64,000 nt of DNA, from NCBI RefSeq assembly GCF_029318685.1, contig NZ_CP119677.1:744001-808000 (forward strand), written 5' to 3'. The stretch is from Ruminiclostridium papyrosolvens DSM 2782. Its GTDB lineage: Bacteria; Bacillota; Clostridia; Acetivibrionales; DSM-1351. Below, piece after piece: positions 16,510 to 24,055 of this stretch. A program made the translations under genes and the position numbers. Position 1 is the stretch's first letter. Every line of letters starts with the position of its first letter. The notes below the pieces were generated by a model. That model had not been told where the DNA came from. It ran no database searches and was given only the letters and a program-made list of their open reading frames with translations.

Positions 16510-16550
16510 AATAACCGGAATACAGACTTTCTATATTCCGGTTATTTTTA
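16510..16550 (+). terminator. Terminator/attenuator between precursor and maturase
   Basis: A 13-bp perfect stem (AATAACCGGAATA / TATTCCGGTTATT) with an 11-base loop followed by TTTT. This placement is common in RiPP operons, giving more precursor mRNA than maturase mRNA. Confidence 0.75.
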
Positions 16551-16574
16551 ATCAATAAGGAGGAAGTGATAGTT

Positions 16575-18023
16575 TTGAATTCTTTCATACATCTGTTTAA
16601 AACTCCGGGAGGGCATTATTTTTATGATGTCAATAAAAACGTGATTCTTAGCTTATCAGAAGAACAATATAAGATACTCGAGTACTACAGAAAAAGTGAT
16701 GAAACTGATAAATGTACCTCGGAATTTAACGCACAAGCGATAGAGTCAATTAAGCATTTGCGTGATTTGGGTTTCTTGTCGGAAAAAAGACCAAAGGAAA
16801 TGTACCATCCATTAAATGATACGATTCTAAGTCACCTTAATAATAAAGTTAGTAAGATTACACTACAAATAACAAAGCAATGTAATCTCAGGTGTAAATA
16901 CTGCATATATTCGGGAGATTATGAGAATAGGGTTCATTCAAACGAGAAAATGACTCTTGATACAGCCAGAAAGGGAATAGATTTTTATATTGAGCATTCA
17001 AAGGATAATGAGAAAGCCTTGCTGGCATTTTATGGTGGTGAGCCGCTGCTTGAATTTGAATTCATAAAAAATTGTGTTGAGTATTTTGAAGAAAAAGCTG
17101 AAGGAAAAAATATTTACTTTTCATTGACTACAAATGCAACCCTTTTAAATGAAGAAATTGTAGAATATTTTCAAAAGCATAGTGTACATTTACTAATAAG
17201 TCTTGATGGTTCTTCTGAAATACATAACAGAAATAGGGTATATAGAGACGATAAAGGGACCTTTGAAAAGGTACTGGAAAACCTGGAGATGATTAAAACT
17301 AAATTTCCTGATTTTTTAAGTAAAAATATTGCTTTTAATGCTGTGTTAGATCCTCAGAACGAGTTTAGCTGTGTAAATAATTTTTTTACTGATTTTGAAT
17401 TAGCAAAAGAAGCAAGTGTTATGGCATCACAAATATCTAATTTATACAGAAAAGATACTGTAAAGGCATCTAAAGAATATATATCTGAAATTGAATATGA
17501 AATTTTTAAGATATTTTTATCAGAGCTTGGCTATTTGGATGAAAAATACACATCTAAACTACTGTCAAAGGAATATGTGGAAAGAAAAGTTAGATACAGC
17601 CGATTGCAGATGAGAGATGAACTACCTGATAGAATTCATCATGGAGGGCCATGCGTAGCAGGAGTTCAAAGATTGTTCGTAGATGTTGACGGTAATTTCT
17701 ATCCTTGTGAAAGGGTTAGTGAATCATCGCCCCAAATGAAAATAGGAAATATAAATGATGGTTTTGATGTTAATAAAATTAAAACTTTGCTAAATATAGG
17801 GAAATTAAGTGAAAATAAGTGTGTAGACTGTTGGGCACTTATGTTTTGTGATTTATGTGCAGCGGCAGCAGATGATATAGATGGCCTGTCAACAGAAAAA
17901 AAGGTTTCAAAATGCAGTGGTGTAATAGACACAGCTGATAGTATGTTTAAGGATATTTGTACTTTAAGGGAATTTGGGGCTGAATTAGGCAAAGAGATTT
18001 ATGCTTTGGATATGATCGAGTGA
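16575..18023 (+). CDS. ccpM: Cys-rich peptide radical SAM maturase, CcpM type
   Basis: About 482 aa. The GTG at 16566 is only 2 bases after GGAGG, so the TTG at 16575 (11-base gap) is likelier. Residues 1-90 look like a peptide-recognition (RRE-like) region. The radical SAM cluster motif CNLRCKYC is near residue 103, followed by FYGGEPLLEF. The C-terminal SPASM-type region has Cys in GGPCVAGVQRL, FYPCERV and CVDCWALMFCDLC. Such enzymes bind extra Fe-S clusters and crosslink Cys sulfur to carbon in a precursor peptide. It is the first gene after the precursor and its attenuator. Confidence 0.82.
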   Translation: MNSFIHLFKTPGGHYFYDVNKNVILSLSEEQYKILEYYRKSDETDKCTSEFNAQAIESIKHLRDLGFLSEKRPKEMYHPLNDTILSHLNNKVSKITLQITKQCNLRCKYCIYSGDYENRVHSNEKMTLDTARKGIDFYIEHSKDNEKALLAFYGGEPLLEFEFIKNCVEYFEEKAEGKNIYFSLTTNATLLNEEIVEYFQKHSVHLLISLDGSSEIHNRNRVYRDDKGTFEKVLENLEMIKTKFPDFLSKNIAFNAVLDPQNEFSCVNNFFTDFELAKEASVMASQISNLYRKDTVKASKEYISEIEYEIFKIFLSELGYLDEKYTSKLLSKEYVERKVRYSRLQMRDELPDRIHHGGPCVAGVQRLFVDVDGNFYPCERVSESSPQMKIGNINDGFDVNKIKTLLNIGKLSENKCVDCWALMFCDLCAAAADDIDGLSTEKKVSKCSGVIDTADSMFKDICTLREFGAELGKEIYALDMIE

Positions 18024-18049
18024 CAGCTGTAATAATGAAGGAGGTTAAT

Positions 18050-19177
18050 ATGGAAAAAAACGAGAGACTTTTGATTTATCCGTACGATATGGAATTTACT
18101 CCGGTATTGAGGCACAGGTCTTTGCTTACGGAATATGACATATCGTGCCTTGTATCTCCGAATGGATGGGGCTTTACAGGAAAAGATGCAGGTATTGCAG
18201 ATAGAGGGCCGGATATAGGTATCACAGTGTCTTCTGATTTTGAAAAAGCATTGGACTTATGCGATACCGTGATGATTGTTGAATCGCATCTGCCGTTTGA
18301 TTTCGAAAAATATATATTTAAAAAAATTATATCTGCAGTAAAATCCAAAAAGAACATAATATGCTCATTAAGTTTGAATAAAGAAGCTATTGAAAAAATA
18401 TCGTCCATGTGTAATTGTGAGGGAGTGTATTTCAAATATTTTGATGGAAATCAGAGTTTTCTGTCTGAGGATATAGTTATTGAGGACGAAAGTATTGAAG
18501 AAATAGACATACCTGTTATTTTGACAGTTGGAATAGATGAGAAAACTAATAAATTTGAAATACAGCTTGCCCTAAGAGACAAAATTCAAAAATCAGGATA
18601 TAAAATAAGTCAGATAGGCACCAGACCGTACTGTGAGATGCTGGGGTTTCATCCCTTTCCTTCATTCATGTATGGAAATGAAATTTCTGATGTCAATAAA
18701 GTATTGATGTTCAATAGATATATCAAGAATATTGAAAAGACAGAAGAGCCGGATGTAATAATAATCGGGGTACCAGGGGGCGTAATGCCATATAACAGAA
18801 TGATTACCAACAAATTTGGATTGCTTGCCTTTGAAGTCTCACAGGCTGTGATTCCGGATGTTGTAATAGCAAGCCTACTGTATGAAGATTGTAAGCCTGA
18901 GGGATTTGATGAGTATACAAATTTGTTTAAATATAAGCTTGGATTTGAGGTTGATTTCTTCAACATTTCAAACATGCAATTCGATTGGTTAAAAGCAAAT
19001 GAGGAATATGTGAAGTCTTATATTTCATTGGATTACAAGTTTATTGATGAGAAGAAAGAGAAATACATCAGTAATAAAATACCTGTACTTAATATACTTA
19101 ACAAAGACGATTCCAACCGTATGGCAGACCAAACTATTGATAAGCTTATCGGGTATGCTGATGTCCAAATAGTTTAG
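18050..19177 (+). CDS. Peptide maturation system protein, TIGR04066-like
   Basis: 375 aa from the ATG at 18050 (GAAGGAGG, 6-base gap). It belongs, as far as I recognise it, to a clostridial family named for its place in CcpM peptide loci. It has no clear catalytic motif. VVIIGVPGGVMPYNR-like text (DVIIIGVPGGVMPYNRMI) is a glycine-rich turn after a strand, and the N-terminus (LLIYPYDMEFTPVLRHRSLL) is typical. It is predicted cytosolic. The order maturase, this protein, carrier-like protein matches the known system, so it probably helps modify or hand over the peptide. Confidence 0.7.
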   Translation: MEKNERLLIYPYDMEFTPVLRHRSLLTEYDISCLVSPNGWGFTGKDAGIADRGPDIGITVSSDFEKALDLCDTVMIVESHLPFDFEKYIFKKIISAVKSKKNIICSLSLNKEAIEKISSMCNCEGVYFKYFDGNQSFLSEDIVIEDESIEEIDIPVILTVGIDEKTNKFEIQLALRDKIQKSGYKISQIGTRPYCEMLGFHPFPSFMYGNEISDVNKVLMFNRYIKNIEKTEEPDVIIIGVPGGVMPYNRMITNKFGLLAFEVSQAVIPDVVIASLLYEDCKPEGFDEYTNLFKYKLGFEVDFFNISNMQFDWLKANEEYVKSYISLDYKFIDEKKEKYISNKIPVLNILNKDDSNRMADQTIDKLIGYADVQIV

Positions 19178-19192
19178 AGGAGAAAACTTACT

Positions 19193-19477
19193 ATGGATAA
19201 TTTAATGTCAGATAAAATAAAAGAAAGGCTTTTAAATATTTTTAATCAAAGGTTTAATATTGATTTTACTAAATGGGACAAGGACTATTACACTAAGAAT
19301 CTTTTAGGAGAAGATATAAAGCTGAGTGCCAGAGATTTGCTATACATATACTTTGATGTAAAGAGTCAATTCAATATTACAATTCCTCAAGAGGAAATTG
19401 CCAACGGAAAGTTTATTACCTTTGGGGGGATATATGATGTTGTTGAAAGTCAAGTGAAACTAAAGAATATATCATAA
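19193..19477 (+). CDS. Peptide maturation system acyl-carrier-related protein
   Basis: A 94-aa four-helix ACP-like protein. The helix that normally begins with the phosphopantetheine Ser (DSL) reads GEDIKLSARDLLYIYFDV here, with no clear DSL, so it may not be charged. It is the third gene of the CcpM set, 15 bases after its neighbour. It probably acts as a protein-interaction scaffold in peptide maturation (inference). Confidence 0.7.
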   Translation: MDNLMSDKIKERLLNIFNQRFNIDFTKWDKDYYTKNLLGEDIKLSARDLLYIYFDVKSQFNITIPQEEIANGKFITFGGIYDVVESQVKLKNIS

Positions 19478-19498
19478 TTTTTATTGGATAGGCATTTT

Positions 19499-19530
19499 AA
19501 CTCTTACCATAACCTTGGTAAGAGTTTTTT
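19499..19530 (+). terminator. Terminator of the peptide operon
   Basis: AACTCTTACC and GGTAAGAGTT form a 10-bp stem with an 8-base loop; the T6 run begins inside the 3' arm. Confidence 0.85.
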
Positions 19531-19607
19531 AATGAGAATCCCCCCCTTTCTATGTTATAATACTACTTGTTGTTAATTCACAAGAAAATGGAAAAAGGAT
19601 ACTAGAA

Positions 19608-20354
19608 ATGTTAACTAAGCAAGAGAAAGTATTACATAGCAAGCACACAGCATTACACGATTTCATTGACGGTTCAAAACAAAGTCTCCCTATAGCCCTG
19701 GGATATTTTCCCGTTTCCTTTACCTTCGGGCTTATGGCTGTAAAGGGGGGGATACCTGTTTGGATAGTTATACTAATATCAATGACAAACCTTACTTCGG
19801 CTGGACAGTTTGCAGGGACTAACCTGATTATAGCAGGAGCAGGCCTTGCTGAAATTACCATTACTACCTTTGTCATAAATATCAGATACATGCTTATGTC
19901 CCTGTCATTATCACAGAAAATAGTTGAGGGCATACCGGGATATAAACGGTGGATAATGTCTTTTGGAATCACCGATGAAACCTTTACGGTAGCTGCCATG
20001 CAAAAAAGAGATATAACCTTTTCCTTTATGACAGGACTTGAAGTGCTGCCCTATATCGGGTGGGCAGCAGGCACTGCAGCAGGTGCCATAGTGTGTACCA
20101 TACTGCCGGAATCCTTGCAGAATTCAATGGGTATTGCTTTATACGCAATGTTTATTGCCCTTGTAATTCCGGCTGCTAAAAAATCAAAAGCTGCTCTGAT
20201 TGTGGCAGGCTGTGCAATATTTATAAGTTCTCTTATAAAATGGGTACCTGTCTTTTCTTCCGTATCAGGGGGATGGAGAATAATCGTAGCTACATTTATT
20301 GCATGTACAGTAGGAGCAAAGCTTTTTCCAATGGAGGATACGGCAAATGACTAA
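19608..20354 (+). CDS. azlC: AzlC-family branched-chain amino acid export subunit
   Basis: A 248-aa membrane protein with about six helices. Family blocks are PIALGYFPVSFTFGLMAVKG and SAGQFAGTNLIIAGAGLAEI, with NIRYMLMSLSLSQKI downstream. AzlC and AzlD together export branched-chain amino acids or analogues. The downstream azlD gene overlaps by 8 bases. There is no Lrp-type AzlB regulator beside it. Confidence 0.9.
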   Translation: MLTKQEKVLHSKHTALHDFIDGSKQSLPIALGYFPVSFTFGLMAVKGGIPVWIVILISMTNLTSAGQFAGTNLIIAGAGLAEITITTFVINIRYMLMSLSLSQKIVEGIPGYKRWIMSFGITDETFTVAAMQKRDITFSFMTGLEVLPYIGWAAGTAAGAIVCTILPESLQNSMGIALYAMFIALVIPAAKKSKAALIVAGCAIFISSLIKWVPVFSSVSGGWRIIVATFIACTVGAKLFPMEDTAND

Positions 20355-20658
20355 TACATTGATTGCAGTATTTCTTATGGCATTGGTTACATATATTCCA
20401 AGAGTGCTTCCCATGGCTGTTTTCAAAAATAAAATAAAGTCCCGGTTTATAACTGCATTTCTGGGATACGTACCTTATGCGGTTCTGGGAGCTATGATAT
20501 TTCCTGATATACTTACAGCTACAGGACATCTTTGGTCTGCTGTTACAGGACTTGGAGTTGCAGTTATACTTGCTTACTTTGAAAAGAGCTTATTGAAGGT
20601 AGCTGTGTGTGCAATTGCCGTTGTTTACATTTGTGAGATGATAATTTCCAGAGTGTAG
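20347..20658 (+). CDS. azlD: AzlD-family transporter small subunit
   Basis: A 103-aa small membrane protein with four hydrophobic segments and the typical TYIPRVLPM motif near residue 20, then FLGYVPYAVLGAMIFPDIL. It partners AzlC in branched-chain amino acid export. It is translationally coupled to azlC through the overlap. Confidence 0.9.
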   Translation: MTNTLIAVFLMALVTYIPRVLPMAVFKNKIKSRFITAFLGYVPYAVLGAMIFPDILTATGHLWSAVTGLGVAVILAYFEKSLLKVAVCAIAVVYICEMIISRV

Positions 20659-20698
20659 AAATATGCTACCTCGGCTGCGACCGAAACGCACATGGGCA

Positions 20699-20734
20699 AT
20701 TATAACATTAATTTTTGCAAATTCATGTTATAAT
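20699..20734. promoter_or_regulatory. 10-bp inverted repeat upstream of glpK
   Basis: ATTATAACAT (20699-20708) and ATGTTATAAT (20725-20734) are perfect complements, 16 bases apart. The second arm contains TATAAT, so a bound regulator would cover the -10 box of glpK. Confidence 0.45.
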
Positions 20735-20791
20735 GTTGTTAACTAAAATGAAAAGAAAGCAACATTGTTATGTACTAAGGGGACAGGATTT

Positions 20792-22288
20792 ATGCATAAG
20801 AGATACATTTTATCCCTTGATCAGGGGACTACCAGCTCCAGAGCAGTAATATTTGACAGCTTGAACGGTAACATAGCGGGAATAAAGAGTGTTCCGCTAA
20901 AGCAGTATTACCCTCAGCCCGGATGGGTTGAACATGATGCTGAAGATATTTTCAGAGACCAGATGGCTGCTATAACCGGAGCAATAAAAATGGCTGGTAT
21001 AAGTGCTGATGCAATAGCTTGCATTGGTATCACAAATCAGAGGGAAACCGTAGTCGTCTGGGACAAAAACACAGGAAAACCTTTACATAGAGCCATCGTG
21101 TGGCAGTGCAGGAGAAGTTCCGAAATTTGTGATAGTTTAAAGATGGCTGGTTTGAGAGATAAAATCAAAAGTAAAACCGGATTGGTAATAGATGCATATT
21201 TTTCGGGAACCAAGATAAAATGGCTTCTGGATAATGTAGAGGGAGCAAGGGAAAAGGCAAATAAGGGAGAGCTTCTTGCCGGAACCATTGATTCCTGGCT
21301 TATCTGGAATTTAACCGGAGGCAAAAAGCATATAACTGATTATTCAAATGCCTCCAGAACCATGTTATATAACGTAAATGAATTAAAATGGGATGAAGAA
21401 CTCCTAAAAGAACTGGAAATACCGGCGTGTATGTTGCCGGAGGTAGTTTCCTCATCGGGAGCATGTGCATACTCTAACGAAAAAGTGTTAGGTGAAAAAA
21501 TCCCTATTTCCGGTATAGCGGGGGACCAACATGCCTCTCTTTTCGGTCAGGCCTGCTTTAAACAGGGTGATGCTAAAAATACGTATGGAACGGGTTGTTT
21601 CATACTAATGAATACCGGCAAAAAACCCGTGTCTTCAAGAAACAATCTTCTTACTACAATTGCATGGGCCATAGATAATCAGGTTGAATATGCCCTTGAA
21701 GGCAGTGTGTTCAATGCGGGAGCAGCCATTCAATGGTTAAGGGATGAATTAGGTATAATAAAGACTGCACATGAAAGTGATATAGAAGCAGGAAAAGTCC
21801 CCGACACGGGCGGGGTATATGTTGTTCCTGCATTTACGGGATTAGGAGCACCATACTGGGATATGTATGCTCGTGGTACGATTCTGGGGATAACAAGAGG
21901 TACAAACAAAAAACATATAATTAGAGCTACTCTGGAATCCATAGCCTATCAGAGCAGAGATGTACTGGAGGCTATGGAACTGGATTCAGGTATAGAGCTG
22001 AACGCCCTGAAGGTAGACGGAGGTGCAAGTGCAAGTGACTTCCTTATGCAGTTTCAGGCAGATATACTGGATATACCTGTTCAAAGGCCTGTAATAAGGG
22101 AAACAACAGCACTTGGCTCTGCATTTCTGGCGGGACTGGGTGTTGGAATCTGGACATCCAAGGAAGAGATTGAAAAAGCATGGAATCTTGACAAGACATA
22201 CATACCCTTAGGAAATAAAAATTACTTTGACGGTCTATACTTAAAGTGGAAGAAAGCAGTTGAAAAATCAATGAAATGGGATATTTAG
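20792..22288 (+). CDS. glpK: Glycerol kinase
   Basis: 498 aa. The ATG at 20792 follows GGGGACAGG. It has FGGY-family blocks: [15 protein letters not shown] (N-terminal ATP/substrate loop), [39 protein letters not shown], and the C-terminal [20 protein letters not shown]. It phosphorylates glycerol to glycerol 3-phosphate in the cytosol. No glpF or glpD is adjacent. The next gene, proA, is 9 bases away, so the two may be co-transcribed, though their pathways are unrelated. Confidence 0.95.
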   Translation: MHKRYILSLDQGTTSSRAVIFDSLNGNIAGIKSVPLKQYYPQPGWVEHDAEDIFRDQMAAITGAIKMAGISADAIACIGITNQRETVVVWDKNTGKPLHRAIVWQCRRSSEICDSLKMAGLRDKIKSKTGLVIDAYFSGTKIKWLLDNVEGAREKANKGELLAGTIDSWLIWNLTGGKKHITDYSNASRTMLYNVNELKWDEELLKELEIPACMLPEVVSSSGACAYSNEKVLGEKIPISGIAGDQHASLFGQACFKQGDAKNTYGTGCFILMNTGKKPVSSRNNLLTTIAWAIDNQVEYALEGSVFNAGAAIQWLRDELGIIKTAHESDIEAGKVPDTGGVYVVPAFTGLGAPYWDMYARGTILGITRGTNKKHIIRATLESIAYQSRDVLEAMELDSGIELNALKVDGGASASDFLMQFQADILDIPVQRPVIRETTALGSAFLAGLGVGIWTSKEEIEKAWNLDKTYIPLGNKNYFDGLYLKWKKAVEKSMKWDI

Positions 22289-22297
22289 GAGGTATAA

Positions 22298-23596
22298 ATG
22301 GACATAAGACAATTGTGTGAAAATGCTGGTGAGGCATCTGTAAAAATGGCTGCACTGAGCGGAGAAGTTAAGAATAATGCACTATTAAAAATATCTGAAG
22401 CACTGCTTGCAAACAGTAAAAGAATTATCGAAGCAAATCAACATGACCTTGAAAGAAGCGAAAAGGACAATCTGGCTTCACCCCTTCTAAAAAGGCTTAA
22501 ATTTGATGAAAAGAAATTAAATGATGTGGTAGAAGGAATTAAAAGTCTCATGTCTCTGGAAGAACCTGTAGGGAAAACACTCTTCTCAAATATGTTGGAC
22601 GATGACCTTGAGCTGTTTAAAGTTACCTGCCCGATAGGTGTTATAGGTATTATTTTTGAGTCAAGGCCGGACGCACTTGTGCAGATATCAACCCTATGCC
22701 TTAAAAGCGGAAACTGTGTTCTTCTTAAAGGCGGTTCTGAGGCAAAGGAAACAAACCGTGTTCTGACGGATGTTATAGAAGAAGCTACTGTAGCAGCGGG
22801 ACTGCCAAAGGGCTGGATAAGTCTTCTTGAAAGCAGGGACGACGTAAGTGAAATGCTGAAAATGGATGAATACATTGATTTGGTAATTCCGAGAGGCTCA
22901 AATGAATTTGTACGTTATATAATGGATAATTCGAGGATACCCGTAATGGGTCATGCAGATGGTATTTGCCATGTATATGTGGATTCAGGTGCAGACTTGG
23001 AAATGGCAAAGAAAATCACTGTAGATTCAAAGACTCAGTACGTTGCAGTGTGCAATGCTACAGAAACCCTTTTGGTGGACAGCGCTGTGGCAAAGGAATT
23101 TCTGCCGGGATTGAAGGCTGAACTTGATAAAAAGAATGTTGAGATATTCGGAGATGAAGAAACAGCTAAAATCATAGAAGTTAAGCCTGCCAGTGATAAA
23201 GACTGGGCAACGGAGTACCTTGATTACATTATATCCATAAAGATTGTTTCTGGTGTGGATGAAGCAATAAAACATATCAATACTTATGGCTCAGGGCATA
23301 CTGACAGCATAGTGACAAAGGATAAAACAACAGCGGTTAAATTTATGAATCTTGTTGATTCAGGCAATGTTTTCTGGAATGCATCCACAAGATTTAGCGA
23401 TGGTTTCAAATATGGCTTTGGTGCCGAGGTAGGAATAAGCACAAGCAAGCTTCATGCAAGAGGCCCTGTAGGTTTGGACGGCTTATTAAGCTACAAATAC
23501 ATGCTGATTGGCAAAGGGCAGATTGTTGATGATTATGCCACAAACAAGAGACAATTTAAACATGTAAAAATGAATAAGCAGATTGAAGAGATATAA
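22298..23596 (+). CDS. proA: Gamma-glutamyl phosphate reductase
   Basis: 432 aa, full length for ProA (aldehyde-dehydrogenase superfamily). Catalytic Cys is in YVAVCNATETLLVD; other landmarks are VIGIIFESRPDALVQI, LVIPRGSNEFVRYI and VFWNASTRFSDGF. It makes glutamate semialdehyde in proline synthesis. proB is not adjacent. RBS TTAGGAGGT precedes the ATG. Confidence 0.95.
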   Translation: MDIRQLCENAGEASVKMAALSGEVKNNALLKISEALLANSKRIIEANQHDLERSEKDNLASPLLKRLKFDEKKLNDVVEGIKSLMSLEEPVGKTLFSNMLDDDLELFKVTCPIGVIGIIFESRPDALVQISTLCLKSGNCVLLKGGSEAKETNRVLTDVIEEATVAAGLPKGWISLLESRDDVSEMLKMDEYIDLVIPRGSNEFVRYIMDNSRIPVMGHADGICHVYVDSGADLEMAKKITVDSKTQYVAVCNATETLLVDSAVAKEFLPGLKAELDKKNVEIFGDEETAKIIEVKPASDKDWATEYLDYIISIKIVSGVDEAIKHINTYGSGHTDSIVTKDKTTAVKFMNLVDSGNVFWNASTRFSDGFKYGFGAEVGISTSKLHARGPVGLDGLLSYKYMLIGKGQIVDDYATNKRQFKHVKMNKQIEEI

Positions 23597-23617
23597 AATA
23601 TTAAGGAGTGATAAAAG

Positions 23618-23998
23618 ATGGATTTGCAAATTATATCAACTGATAAGGCACCTGCCGCTATAGGCCCGTATTCACAAGCGGTAAAATGCGGAAACGTTAT
23701 ATATACCTCTGGGGCAATTCCCATAGACCCGAATAGCGGAAATGTTGTTGCCGGAGGTGCTGCCCAACAGGCAGAGCAAGCAATTAAAAACCTTGCAGAG
23801 GTTCTCAAAGGAGCCGGTGCAGGTCTGGGGAACGTTGTAAAAACTACTGTATTCATAAAAGACATGAATGACTTTACAGCAATAAACGATGTATACAAAA
23901 GCTTCTTTACCGACAATTATCCTGCAAGGTCATGCGTTGAGGTTGCAAGACTTCCAAAGGATGTCTTAGTGGAGATAGAATGTATTGCAGTATTGTAG
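23618..23998 (+). CDS. ridA: RidA-family 2-iminobutanoate deaminase
   Basis: 126 aa, usual RidA length. Signature blocks are KAPAAIGPYSQAVKCGNVIY, GNVVKTTVFIKDMNDF and ARSCVEVARLPKDVLVEIEC, including the Arg of RSCVEV that contacts the ligand. It hydrolyses reactive enamines and imines released by PLP enzymes. It is 21 bases after proA behind AAGGAGTG. Confidence 0.93.
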   Translation: MDLQIISTDKAPAAIGPYSQAVKCGNVIYTSGAIPIDPNSGNVVAGGAAQQAEQAIKNLAEVLKGAGAGLGNVVKTTVFIKDMNDFTAINDVYKSFFTDNYPARSCVEVARLPKDVLVEIECIAVL

Positions 23999-24013
23999 AT
24001 GAGATAATGGTAT

Positions 24014-24042
24014 AAAAAGGGGTTTTACAACAACCCCTTTTA
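24014..24042. terminator. Bidirectional terminator between convergent genes
   Basis: AAAAGGGGTT and AACCCCTTTT form a 10-bp stem with a 7-base loop, with A residues before and T residues after, serving ridA and the convergent gene at 24056. Confidence 0.8.
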
Positions 24043-24055
24043 GTTTATAAACTTA

